From Salinibacter grassmerensis (GTDB lineage: Bacteria; Bacteroidota; Rhodothermia; Rhodothermales; Salinibacteraceae), in contig NZ_CAMTTF010000001.1 of assembly GCF_947077765.1 (NCBI RefSeq), forward strand, positions 656,818-720,817: a stretch of DNA of 64,000 nucleotides, read 5' to 3'. Position numbers and translations under genes: made by a program. The notes under the pieces are model-generated. The model was not told the origin of the DNA. It worked only from the letters and a program-made list of their open reading frames with translations, and did no database searches. Of this stretch, positions 53,637-62,173 are shown piece by piece. The stretch's first letter is position 1. Every line of letters starts with the position of its first letter.

Positions 53637-55094
53637 ATGGCGACTCCTGACAACATGGAGGTCCCTGATCTCGACCCGCCGCCCTCGGAGGACCTCTCCT
53701 CCAACGGCGCCGCGAAGACGACTCGGTCCGGGTCCGCCGCGGCCCGGCAGTTGGCCCAGCGCCTCGATACGACCGAGGCGACCATCGGGGTCGTTGGGCT
53801 GGGGTATGTGGGGCTGCCGCTGGCGGTCGAGTACGCCACGCAAGGCTTCGAGACGCGGGGGGTGGACCTGGACGAGGACCGCGTCCAGCGCCTCAACGCG
53901 GGCGATAATTATATTGAGGACCTCGACGACGAGGCGATCGAGGGCCTGGTGGAAATGGAACGGTTGTGGGCCACGTCCCACTACGACGAGAGCGAGGACG
54001 TGGACGTGTGGTTTCTCTGCGTACCAACCCCCGTGACGGAGACCAACGAGCCGGACTCCGCTTACATCGAGGCGGCCACCCGCTCGATCGCGCCGCACCT
54101 TCGGCCCGGCCAGCTCGTGGTCCTGAAAAGCACCACCTACCCGGGCACGACGGAAGATGTCGTCGCGCCGATTCTGCGGGAGGAGGGGCCGAGCGGCCTG
54201 ACACTGGGGGAGGATGTGTTTCTCGCGTTCAGCCCCGAGCGCATCGACCCGGGAAACGACGAGTACACGACCGCAAACACGCCCGTGGTAGCGGGGGGCG
54301 TGACAGAGGCCTGTACGGACCTGGCCCGACGGGCATTGGGGCAGATCATTGCCGACGTGCATACGGTTTCCGGCCCGAAGGTGGCCGAGATGGAAAAGCT
54401 CTTGGAGAACATCTTCCGGTCGGTCAACATCGCCCTGGCCAATGAGCTAGCCCAGCTCTGTGAACGGGTGGACGACCTGTCGATGTGGGAGGTGGTTGAC
54501 GCGGCGGCGACGAAGCCGTTCGGGTTCATGCCGTTCTACCCCGGGCCGGGCGTGGGGGGACACTGCATCCCGATCGACCCGCACTACCTGGCAAAAGTGG
54601 CCAAGACGCACGACTTCGAGACGAGCTTCATCACCCTCTCCGCCCAGGTCAACGAGCAGATGCCGCGGCACGTGGTCGACGCGGTGATCGAGGCGATTGC
54701 CCGCGAGCCGGTGCGCCTGCAGGACGCGGAGGTGCTGGTGCTCGGCGTGGCGTTTAAGGGCAACGTATCCGACACGCGCCGCTCCCCCGCCAATGAAATT
54801 ATCCGGTTGCTCCGGGCGAAAGACATCGGCCAGGTTCGGTACTATGATCCCCACGTCGACGCTCATAATGTGTCTGAGGGTACGAACGGACCGGCCGAAG
54901 AGGTGCCGTCGATCGACCTGACGCCCGAGACGCTCCGACACCACGAGGCGACGGTGATCGTGACGGACCACGACGCTTTGGACGCGGGCCTTGTCGCGGA
55001 GCATGCGCCGGCCATCGTCGACACCCGTAACGCGCTCGGCGAGATTGAAACTCCGGTGCTGCGAGAGAAGATCACGCTGCTGGGGGCGGGGTGA
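53637..55094 (+). CDS. UDP-sugar 6-dehydrogenase (WecC/WbpA-like)
   Basis: A 485-residue NAD enzyme that oxidises the C6 hydroxyl of a UDP-sugar to a carboxylate, giving a uronic acid for an acidic polysaccharide. The NAD motif IGVVGLGYVGLPLAVEYA is near residue 44, after an acidic N-terminal tail. KSTTYPGTTEDVV lies near 163 and FSPERIDPGNDEY near 197. The catalytic Cys is in GVGGHCIPIDPHYL near residue 309. The C-terminal domain has LGVAFKGNVSDTRRSPANEI near 368. The sequence is of the UDP-HexNAc dehydrogenase kind, not the shorter UDP-glucose type, though the substrate is inferred. A hairpin with a T-tract follows the stop. Confidence 0.93.
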   Translation: MATPDNMEVPDLDPPPSEDLSSNGAAKTTRSGSAAARQLAQRLDTTEATIGVVGLGYVGLPLAVEYATQGFETRGVDLDEDRVQRLNAGDNYIEDLDDEAIEGLVEMERLWATSHYDESEDVDVWFLCVPTPVTETNEPDSAYIEAATRSIAPHLRPGQLVVLKSTTYPGTTEDVVAPILREEGPSGLTLGEDVFLAFSPERIDPGNDEYTTANTPVVAGGVTEACTDLARRALGQIIADVHTVSGPKVAEMEKLLENIFRSVNIALANELAQLCERVDDLSMWEVVDAAATKPFGFMPFYPGPGVGGHCIPIDPHYLAKVAKTHDFETSFITLSAQVNEQMPRHVVDAVIEAIAREPVRLQDAEVLVLGVAFKGNVSDTRRSPANEIIRLLRAKDIGQVRYYDPHVDAHNVSEGTNGPAEEVPSIDLTPETLRHHEATVIVTDHDALDAGLVAEHAPAIVDTRNALGEIETPVLREKITLLGAG

Positions 55095-55158
55095 GCGGAT
55101 GGGCGTGGGGGAGGAGAGGAAAGTGTGTAGAGGAAGGGGGCGATACGAACCTGGGCGA

Positions 55159-55195
55159 GAACCGACGAGCTGAACGTCACGGTTCATCTGTTTTT
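55159..55195 (+). terminator. Candidate intrinsic terminator or attenuator between the dehydrogenase and wzz genes
   Basis: GAACCG (55159-55164) pairs with CGGTTC (55180-55185). An inner ACG/CGT stem, a two-base bulge and a seven-base loop complete the hairpin. ATCTG and five T residues follow. It could end the upstream transcript or partly separate it from wzz. Confidence 0.45.
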
Positions 55196-55278
55196 ATCTG
55201 CGTAAAGAAGGCCGACCGGTGGTCTTAAGGACGCGCCGCTCTGTGCTGCTGTAGACATTGATTTAGTTCGCTTTTGGG

Positions 55279-56517
55279 ATGAGCACTGCCGACGACCAAA
55301 ACCAGACAGATGGTCCTCCGGGGACACCACCTGGTGATGGGTCACCTGCAGAACAGCCGGGCTACGGTCCTCGGAAAGAAGACGAGGTGTCCCTGCTGGA
55401 CATCCTGCTCGTCCTGGCCCGTCATAAGCCCCTCATCGTGCGGACGGTGCTTGTCTTCGCATTGCTGGGCGTTACCTATGCTTTGCTGGCGCCGGAGAAA
55501 TTCAAGTCGGAAGCGCGGGTGGTGCGGGAAGCGCAAACGGAGGGGGGGGGTGATCTGCCAGGGGGGATTTCACCAGGGGCGCTCTCGGGATTTGGCATTA
55601 GTCTGGGAGGGAGTGCGAGTGGTCTCACGCCGGCGGCTTTTCCGGACGTGCTGCAGAGCCGCGAGGTACGGCTGGCCGTGGTGCGAGATACGTTCCGCTT
55701 TCCGGACGCCGGGCAACCGATGACGTATGTCGACTACATGAACCGCCCGGCGGGGCCGCTGAGCACGGTGATGAACTACACACTCTGGTTGCCCTGGACG
55801 CTCAAGAGTGCGCTCAGGGATGCCATCTCGGGATCTCCGGCACCGGCGGGAACGACGGACGCGGGGGAGCCGATGATTCCGAGTGAGGACGAGGATGCGG
55901 CGTTAAAGTCCGTCTCCGAGAAAATATCGGCGTCGGTGAATGAGGAGACGGGTTTGATGACCATTTCGGTGACGGCTGGGGGGCCGCAGCTGGCGTCGGC
56001 CTTCGCGGAAAGCTTCCTCGATCACTTCACGACGCGGGTGCGGGAGATTCGGACGGAAAAGGTGCGGGAGCGGTTGCAGTTTGTGGAGGGTCGCTTTGTG
56101 GAAGCTGAGCAGGAGCTGGAAGCAGCGGAGGACGAGCTGGCGCAATTTTTGGAGCGCAATCAGAACCCGACGACGGCAACTCTCCAGTTTCGCCGGGATC
56201 GTCTTCAGCGGCAGGTCCGCTTTAAAGAAGAACTATATAGCAGTCTTCAGAGTCAACTGACGCAGACACGGCTCGATCTTCAGCGTCGTCAGCCCGTGGT
56301 AACGGTGGTCGAGAAGTCGGTACCCCCGATGCAACGGAGTGCGCCGAAGCGTACTCAGATTGTCTTGATCTTTTTTGCCCTAGGTGGAGCTCTTGGAATC
56401 GGTGGAGCATTCGGAAAATCGTTCATCGAGCAGACTGAAGAGAGCTCCGAAGAGCGTGAGAAAATCGAGGAGGTAAAAAGGAATCTCGTTCCGGAACGGT
56501 GGCATGAGAAAGTATAA
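55279..56517 (+). CDS. wzz: Wzz-type polysaccharide chain-length determinant protein
   Basis: A 412-residue inner-membrane co-polymerase that sets polysaccharide chain length. A soluble, Gly/Pro-rich N-terminus leads to the first membrane segment at about 52-72 (IVRTVLVFALLGVTYALL), then a large periplasmic domain with a long coiled coil at about 260-330. The second segment is at about 358-378 (IVLIFFALGGALGIGGAFG). No tyrosine-kinase domain is present, so it is the O-antigen/capsule type. A run of nine G residues (55542-55550) lies inside the gene and codes part of EGGGD; slippage there would break the frame. Confidence 0.88.
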   Translation: MSTADDQNQTDGPPGTPPGDGSPAEQPGYGPRKEDEVSLLDILLVLARHKPLIVRTVLVFALLGVTYALLAPEKFKSEARVVREAQTEGGGDLPGGISPGALSGFGISLGGSASGLTPAAFPDVLQSREVRLAVVRDTFRFPDAGQPMTYVDYMNRPAGPLSTVMNYTLWLPWTLKSALRDAISGSPAPAGTTDAGEPMIPSEDEDAALKSVSEKISASVNEETGLMTISVTAGGPQLASAFAESFLDHFTTRVREIRTEKVRERLQFVEGRFVEAEQELEAAEDELAQFLERNQNPTTATLQFRRDRLQRQVRFKEELYSSLQSQLTQTRLDLQRRQPVVTVVEKSVPPMQRSAPKRTQIVLIFFALGGALGIGGAFGKSFIEQTEESSEEREKIEEVKRNLVPERWHEKV

Positions 56518-56554
56518 GTGATTCTCAATGTATAATCCTTGTTAAAAGCTTAGC

Positions 56555-57751
56555 GTGAAGGAAGAGAAAAGACTTGCGGTAATCCATACCCATCCAATCC
56601 AGTACCTGGCCCCCCTCTATCGAGAAGTGCAGCGACAGGGGATTCCGGTCACGGCGATATACGCGTCGGATTTTAGCATAGCAGGCTATGAGGACGAAGA
56701 ATTCGGAACGTCGGTCGCTTGGGAAACGGACCTGCTTTCTGGGTATGAGGTGCGCTTTCTTGAGAGAAGTGAGGAAGAAGGGGCGAGTTCGGTGAGTGAA
56801 GCGAGCGTAGGAGATCTCTGGCGAGTCTTGTCGGAGGTGGAGCCAGACGCGATAATGTTGTCAGCCTATTATCCCCAATTTCATAGCCTTGCCTTTTTGA
56901 TCACGATCGCTTACACCTTCGGGCAAGACCCCAAGTTACTCCTTCGTGCAGAGACGACCGACCACGCCGAAAACCGAGGTCAACTAACGAAAATTTTGAG
57001 AGATTTTTTACTCTCTTTTCTATATAGTTTCTGTGATCACTTTGCCTACATTGGGAGGAGGTCAAGAAATCATTATGAAAGGCTCGGGATGGACGAAAAG
57101 TCTCTTTCATTCTCCCCCTACAGTGTCAACACTGATGTTTTCTCTGAAAGCGAAAAAGAAAGAGAAGAGTTACGAAGAGAGGTTCGGAGAGAAATTGGAT
57201 CAAGAAATCAGTTTGTGCTTCTGTATGTCGGAAAGATTTCCGAAAGGAAAGGCGTCGATTTGATCATTAAGGCCGCTGGGGGCCTTAGTGATCAGGAACG
57301 GCAGGAATGGACTATTCTCTTTGTGGGAGAGGGGGAGATGGAAGACGACCTCCGTCGAGAGGCCCAGGAGAGAAGAGTTGATACACACTTTGCAGGTTTT
57401 CAGAAGCAAAGTCGTCTGAGTCGCTTCTACCACGCTGCGGATGCGTTTGTGCTTCCAAGTAGGAGAGGGGAAACGTGGGGATTAGTTGTGAACGAGGCCC
57501 TTCACCACGGTGTCCCCGCCATAGTTTCCGACCAGGTGGGATGTGCTCCCGATTTGATTGACGAAGGGACCACCGGTGAAGTCTTTCGTAGCGGAGACGT
57601 GGGTGAGTTGCGAGAGGCAATGGTGAAAGTAAAGTCTCAGCACGAAAGAGGACAAGAAATGAGGAAAAAAATACGCAGCTATGTGGGAAACTATAGCATA
57701 GAAGAATCAGCCAGGGGGGTTGTCAACGCGTTGAAGCGAGAATGGGAATAG
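56555..57751 (+). CDS. Glycosyltransferase family 4
   Basis: A 398-residue GT-B glycosyltransferase. The N-terminal LAVIHTHPIQYLAPLYREVQRQ is a distinct GT4 opening often seen in variable surface-glycan clusters. The donor domain has LLYVGKISERKGVDLIIKAAGGL near residue 223. VLPSRRGETWGLVVNEALHHGVPAIVSDQVG near 303 holds the EX7E motif. Base composition is clearly lower in GC than upstream genes, and this marks the start of the AT-richer end of the window. The start is a GTG, with TATAAT at 56531-56536 just before it but no good partner box. Confidence 0.88.
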   Translation: MKEEKRLAVIHTHPIQYLAPLYREVQRQGIPVTAIYASDFSIAGYEDEEFGTSVAWETDLLSGYEVRFLERSEEEGASSVSEASVGDLWRVLSEVEPDAIMLSAYYPQFHSLAFLITIAYTFGQDPKLLLRAETTDHAENRGQLTKILRDFLLSFLYSFCDHFAYIGRRSRNHYERLGMDEKSLSFSPYSVNTDVFSESEKEREELRREVRREIGSRNQFVLLYVGKISERKGVDLIIKAAGGLSDQERQEWTILFVGEGEMEDDLRREAQERRVDTHFAGFQKQSRLSRFYHAADAFVLPSRRGETWGLVVNEALHHGVPAIVSDQVGCAPDLIDEGTTGEVFRSGDVGELREAMVKVKSQHERGQEMRKKIRSYVGNYSIEESARGVVNALKREWE

Positions 57752-57766
57752 GGATTCTCCTTCTGA

Positions 57767-58822
57767 ATGAAAAGCAATATGAGAATACTTTATTTAGGAC
57801 GCCGGACTGGTACATCCTACCACCGAGCGGAAGCCCTGCGCCGTCTTGGGCATGAGGTGAGAACTCTCAATCCGCGTCGAGTGCTCGTGAATAAGGTTCC
57901 TGGCCTTACACAGTTTTGGCTATCGCGGTGGATCCGGTACACAGGGGCGCTTCTCTTGGAGAGGCTGTTTCTGCGAGCAATGCAGAATAGCGAGAAGTGG
58001 GAGGGAGAATTCGACCTAGTTCACGTGGACGACATTGCTGCTGTGGGTCCCTCAGCAGTCGAAGCCCTCAGACGAAAATTCGGGCGAGTCTCTTGCTATG
58101 TTATCGACGATCCTTTTGGAGACCGCGACGGTTGGAAGTGGCGTCTCTTTTTAAAGGCAGTGCCAGAATATGATCTGATTACCGTAGTACGAGAGCCCAA
58201 CGTGCAGGAGGCCTACGATCATGGAGCGAAGGATGTGCTTCGCGTCTACCGCAGCGCCGATGAGGTTGTGCACGCCCCATTGGAGTTAAGTAAGGAGGAG
58301 GAGAAGAAATGGGAGAGTAAGGTTGCATTCATAGGAACCTGGTTCCCTGAACGTGGGCCCTTTATGAAGCGATTGATTGATCGAGGTGTCCCTCTTACGA
58401 TTCGTGGAAACGATTGGGAAAAAGCGGACGAATGGAAAGACATTGAGCCCCACTGGGCCGGGACAGCAGTGCAGGGAAAAGACTATACGAAGGCTCTGCA
58501 GTGTGCGGAGATTTGTTTGGGGCTCCTCTCGAAAGGGAATCGAGATCTCCACACACAGCGTTCAATTGAGATTCCATATATTGGAAGTTTGTTCTGTGCC
58601 GAACGGACGGAGGAACACCGTTATCTCTACGAGGAAGGGGAAGAGGCAGTCTTCTGGGACGACGCCGACGAGTGTGCGGACCGCTGTTTCGAGTTGCTTG
58701 CCGATGAAGATCGACGTCAAGCGATTGCACAGGAAGGACAGCGACGATGCATTGAGAATGGGCACTTTAATGAGGATGTTATGAAGAAGATAATCGAAAG
58801 AGCAAAGGATAGAATATTGTGA
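57767..58822 (+). CDS. CgeB-like glycosyltransferase
   Basis: A 351-residue GT-B protein of the CgeB/DUF3880 kind. The N-terminus MRILYLGRRTGTSYHRAEALRRLGHEV is typical, and DLVHVDDIAAVGPSAVEAL follows near residue 84. The C-terminal half has the characteristic VAFIGTWFPERGPFMKRL near residue 187, IRGNDW near 213 and QRSIEIPYIGSLFCAERTEEHRYLYEEGEEAVFW near 265. These enzymes lack the GT4 EX7E motif but are predicted to use nucleotide sugars. It follows the preceding glycosyltransferase by 15 bases, and its stop overlaps the next start. Confidence 0.85.
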   Translation: MKSNMRILYLGRRTGTSYHRAEALRRLGHEVRTLNPRRVLVNKVPGLTQFWLSRWIRYTGALLLERLFLRAMQNSEKWEGEFDLVHVDDIAAVGPSAVEALRRKFGRVSCYVIDDPFGDRDGWKWRLFLKAVPEYDLITVVREPNVQEAYDHGAKDVLRVYRSADEVVHAPLELSKEEEKKWESKVAFIGTWFPERGPFMKRLIDRGVPLTIRGNDWEKADEWKDIEPHWAGTAVQGKDYTKALQCAEICLGLLSKGNRDLHTQRSIEIPYIGSLFCAERTEEHRYLYEEGEEAVFWDDADECADRCFELLADEDRRQAIAQEGQRRCIENGHFNEDVMKKIIERAKDRIL

Positions 58823-59982
58823 TGATGGACGTAACGGTTTCATTTTTTGGAAGGTTTTGGTCATTTAATTTGGCTAATCAACTTCATAAAAGAGGTTGTC
58901 TACGTAGTCTCGTTACAAGCTATCCTGCAAGTGAGGCAGAGAAGTTTGGCGTTCCAAAAGATCGAATACATTCACTTCCACACTACGAGGCGCTGCAACG
59001 AATTTTGGGACGCTTTTCAGGATGGATACCTAAGCTCCATAAGTTTGAGTATTGGGTAAAAAAGAGGTTTGAAAACGCTGCAGCACGTCATATATCAGAA
59101 AATGATGATATATTTGTTGGTCTATCTGGTGTATCGGAGAGGGGACTGAAAAGAGCGAAAAAGTTAGATATTATACCTATACTAGAGCGAGGCTCGTCGC
59201 ATGTAGAATATCAAAAAAGGTTGCTCAAAGAAGAGGTAGAGAGAGAGGGTATAGATATAGATATGCCTAGTAACAAATATGTAGAAAAAGAAAAAAGAGA
59301 GTACGAAAAATCTGACTTGATAATTGTTCCTTCTAAGTTCGTAAAAAAATCATTCTTAGATAAAGGTATTAAAGAATCGAAAGTACATAATATACCTTTT
59401 GGTGTAGATGTCGAGGAGTTTAGCCCCGTCGAGAAAAAAGATGATATATTTAGGGTGGTTTTTGCTGGCCAAATGATGCTACGAAAAGGAGTTCATTACC
59501 TTTTGAAGGCGTTCTCCGAGTTAGACTTGCCAAATTCGGAATTATTGTTGATTGGCTCCAAGAGACCTGAGATAGATCCTTATTTTAAAAAATATGAAGG
59601 CTCCTTCAGGTTTGTTGGTCACAAACCCCAAAAAGAGCTTTATAAGTACTATTCTCAAGGGACAGTTTTTGCTATGTGCTCGATTGAAGAGGGGTTGGCG
59701 ATGGTGCAACCGCAGGCGATGGCCTGCGGACTTCCACTCATCTGCACTCCTAACACTGGGGGTAGTGACCTTATACGTGAAGAGAAAGAAGGATTTGTTA
59801 TCCCTATTCGTGACGTGAAAGCTTTAAAAGAAAAAATACAATGGTGTTACGAGAACCGTGGCGAGTGTACCGAAATGGGGAGGAGGGCAAAGAATCGGAT
59901 ACACAGTAACTTTACCTGGGACGATTATGGGGACCGAGTTTTTAAAAAATACTCTGAAATAATAAATAATAATGAGAGATAA
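58819..59982 (+). CDS. Glycosyltransferase family 4, AT-rich
   Basis: A 387-residue GT-B glycosyltransferase. MDVTVSFFGRFWSFNLANQLHKRG opens the acceptor domain. VVFAGQMMLRKGVHYLLKAFSEL near 213 starts the donor domain. FAMCSIEEGLAMVQPQAMACGLPLICTPNTGGSDL near 282 holds a GT4 EX7E-like motif. The first 860 bases are AT-rich, with many AAA, ATA and AGA codons, while the stretch around the conserved donor motif (59690-59780) returns to higher GC. That pattern suggests foreign DNA. GTG (58819) or ATG (58822 or 58825) may start it; the overlap with the upstream stop implies coupled translation. Confidence 0.87.
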   Translation: MMMDVTVSFFGRFWSFNLANQLHKRGCLRSLVTSYPASEAEKFGVPKDRIHSLPHYEALQRILGRFSGWIPKLHKFEYWVKKRFENAAARHISENDDIFVGLSGVSERGLKRAKKLDIIPILERGSSHVEYQKRLLKEEVEREGIDIDMPSNKYVEKEKREYEKSDLIIVPSKFVKKSFLDKGIKESKVHNIPFGVDVEEFSPVEKKDDIFRVVFAGQMMLRKGVHYLLKAFSELDLPNSELLLIGSKRPEIDPYFKKYEGSFRFVGHKPQKELYKYYSQGTVFAMCSIEEGLAMVQPQAMACGLPLICTPNTGGSDLIREEKEGFVIPIRDVKALKEKIQWCYENRGECTEMGRRAKNRIHSNFTWDDYGDRVFKKYSEIINNNER

Positions 59983-60907
59983 GGAAATTTCCGTTGTATA
60001 CATTTTGAGTAGTGGACGAAGCGGGTCCACGCTGACTGATCTGCTTCTTGGTTCCCTTCCCGGCTTTTGGACGCTGGGAGAGGCCTCGATGCTGCCTTAT
60101 GAACTTCGCGATGAAAGATCACCATGCGGGTGTGGGAATCCGATTTCGCAGTGTGACTTTTGGGATGAGGTGGTTCCACGGATTTCTCTTGACGAGGATA
60201 GACCTTATCCGATCGGGTACTTCCGAGAAAGTTATTCTAGACGGATAACACTCCGATGGCGTGAAGTGACCTCCATACTCAGTGGAAGTATCACCTCAGT
60301 TCAGGCCCGGGCAGCTCGAGAGTATGGAGCGGTAAATGCTAAGTATTTTGCTGCTGTCAGAGCACAGGCATCGGTTGAAGGTAGCAGCACAGTCGAATGG
60401 CTGATAGATGCCTCGAAGGATCCGTACCGTCTATATTGGCTTCTTTACTCCGGAAGATTCAACCTCCGGGTCGTACATTTGACGAAAGATCCTAGAGCGT
60501 ACGTTTATTCGATGGCACGCGGGCATGACTCGTATTCGGTTCGCGACGTTATACGATGGGCTGGTCGCTGGGCTGTTGATAACTTCATACAGTCGGCACT
60601 TACGAAGATTCATTTCGGGGATGCGTCAGTCCTTCACCGTCGATACGAAGACATTGCAACCCATCCCTCGGAAATGTTGTCTGATATCAAGAAATGGTTG
60701 GACGTGCCCGGCCAGCTCAGCCGTGATGAGAAAAAAGGATTGATAAGAGGGTATAAAAACCATGCAGTATCAGGTAACAAAATGAGGTGGGAGGATACAA
60801 AAATAGAGCTGGACGAGAAATGGAAGAGGAACCTATCTGAGAACGAAAAAAATATGGTATGGTTTGTGGCGGGCTGGCTTGCAACTTTGTACGGATACGA
60901 GAGATAG
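59972..60907 (+). CDS. PAPS-dependent sulfotransferase
   Basis: A 311-residue sulfotransferase that would move sulfate from PAPS to a sugar hydroxyl. The 5'-phosphosulfate loop is VVYILSSGRSGSTLTDLLLGSLPG at residue 8. CGCGNPISQCDFWDEV near 51 is a Cys-rich motif common in bacterial carbohydrate sulfotransferases. The 3'-phosphate-binding motif is VVHLTKDPRAYVYSMARGH near 168, and HRRYEDIATHP near 223 is the usual C-terminal motif. It starts 11 bases before the end of the upstream glycosyltransferase, so it belongs to the polysaccharide transcript. PAPS would come from cysD and cysNC, which lie 22 kb upstream on the same strand. Confidence 0.88.
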   Translation: MRDKEISVVYILSSGRSGSTLTDLLLGSLPGFWTLGEASMLPYELRDERSPCGCGNPISQCDFWDEVVPRISLDEDRPYPIGYFRESYSRRITLRWREVTSILSGSITSVQARAAREYGAVNAKYFAAVRAQASVEGSSTVEWLIDASKDPYRLYWLLYSGRFNLRVVHLTKDPRAYVYSMARGHDSYSVRDVIRWAGRWAVDNFIQSALTKIHFGDASVLHRRYEDIATHPSEMLSDIKKWLDVPGQLSRDEKKGLIRGYKNHAVSGNKMRWEDTKIELDEKWKRNLSENEKNMVWFVAGWLATLYGYER

Positions 60908-62164
60908 GTGCAGAAAAATTTCCGCGATTTAAAAGAGTTCTTCTCGAGTGAGGCATCCAGGAGCGCCAACTGGTTGGTGAGTGGAGGAGTACTTCGGGCA
61001 GGAATTGCTTTTCTAGCCAATCTTGCTCTTGTTCGTCTTCTTTCACCAGAGGACTTTGGTCGATTTGCGATTATTCAAGCAGACATCAGTCTTGTGGCGG
61101 CCATTGTAAACTTTCAGACGGGTCCTCTGATCGTACAAGCTCCAGAAGAACACTTGGAGCCTTACCAATTGAGCCGCTATACCGGTGCTTTGATTGTCGA
61201 AACTTTGCTCATTACAGGTGGAGGGATTATAACCTTATGGGTCTTAGACCTAATTACGCTGGGGGCAGTGGTACTCCTCGGCTCTTCACTGATGTCTATT
61301 TGGATCGATACGGAGGTCAAACTCTACGAGCGGAACTTCGAGTATAAAAACATTACCTACGTTGAAACGACCGCTCACGTCCTGAGTCGGTCGTTCGCTG
61401 TTCTGGGTGCTTTTTTCGGAATGGGGCCTCTCGTGTTGTATTTGAGAAAAGCTATTAAGCAGACCATCGTCTTTGAGGGACTTCGCCAACTTGGTGGCCT
61501 CACTTCACTGCCTTTCCGCTGGCTTTCGTTGAAAGACTGGGAAATACATATTCGTCGATTGAGTGGATTCTGGGCTGACGGGCTTTTGGAACGCATGTTT
61601 GACCGAGTCACCGTGATGATCCTTGGAAGGGTTGCGGGGGAGGAAACGACAGGATACTTTTATCAAGCGAGAAGGCTTGCCATTATTCCGAATCAGATCC
61701 TCCGTCCTTTTTCTTACAGGATGGCCTTTAACTATTTCAGTAATCGGATATCCGAGGATGAAAGATATTCGACGCTTTGGAGGGGACTCGCCATTGAAGG
61801 GGGGGTCCTTGCCATTTTGGCTGCAGCATGCTGGTTACTAGCTGATCCCATTGTCCCGTGGCTTTTTGGGGAGGAATGGAGTTCCGTTGTACCTATGCTT
61901 ATTGCCATGATAGGGGTCATTATAGGAATGCCAATCTTCGGAACAGTACAGGTATATTTGAAAGCAATAGATAAAGTCACAACCTTTATAGTATGGGGGA
62001 GGGGTGTTCAGTACACTATGATTATAATAGCGGCCTCCTTAGCAGCGATCGACTTGTTGAATGCAGGAGTTCTTCTCTCGGCAGGTCTTTCAGCGGGCTT
62101 TATTGGAGGGGCTATTGCCTCTTGGGGAGTCATACATTACCACTACAGTAAAGTACAAAAATAA
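60908..62164 (+). CDS. wzx: Wzx-type oligosaccharide flippase
   Basis: A 418-residue polytopic membrane protein of the polysaccharide transporter (MOP) superfamily. The N-terminus SANWLVSGGVLRAGIAFLANLALVRLLSPEDFGRFAIIQADISLV is the family signature. About 10 to 12 hydrophobic segments follow; RLSGFWADGLLERMFDRVTVMILGRVAGEETTGYFYQARRLAIIPNQ-type text near residue 215 marks the middle of such flippases. It would move undecaprenyl-linked repeat units across the inner membrane for polymerisation under Wzz control. No Wzy polymerase is seen in the window. The start is a GTG directly after the sulfotransferase stop. Confidence 0.87.
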   Translation: MQKNFRDLKEFFSSEASRSANWLVSGGVLRAGIAFLANLALVRLLSPEDFGRFAIIQADISLVAAIVNFQTGPLIVQAPEEHLEPYQLSRYTGALIVETLLITGGGIITLWVLDLITLGAVVLLGSSLMSIWIDTEVKLYERNFEYKNITYVETTAHVLSRSFAVLGAFFGMGPLVLYLRKAIKQTIVFEGLRQLGGLTSLPFRWLSLKDWEIHIRRLSGFWADGLLERMFDRVTVMILGRVAGEETTGYFYQARRLAIIPNQILRPFSYRMAFNYFSNRISEDERYSTLWRGLAIEGGVLAILAAACWLLADPIVPWLFGEEWSSVVPMLIAMIGVIIGMPIFGTVQVYLKAIDKVTTFIVWGRGVQYTMIIIAASLAAIDLLNAGVLLSAGLSAGFIGGAIASWGVIHYHYSKVQK

Positions 62165-62173
62165 CGACAATGG

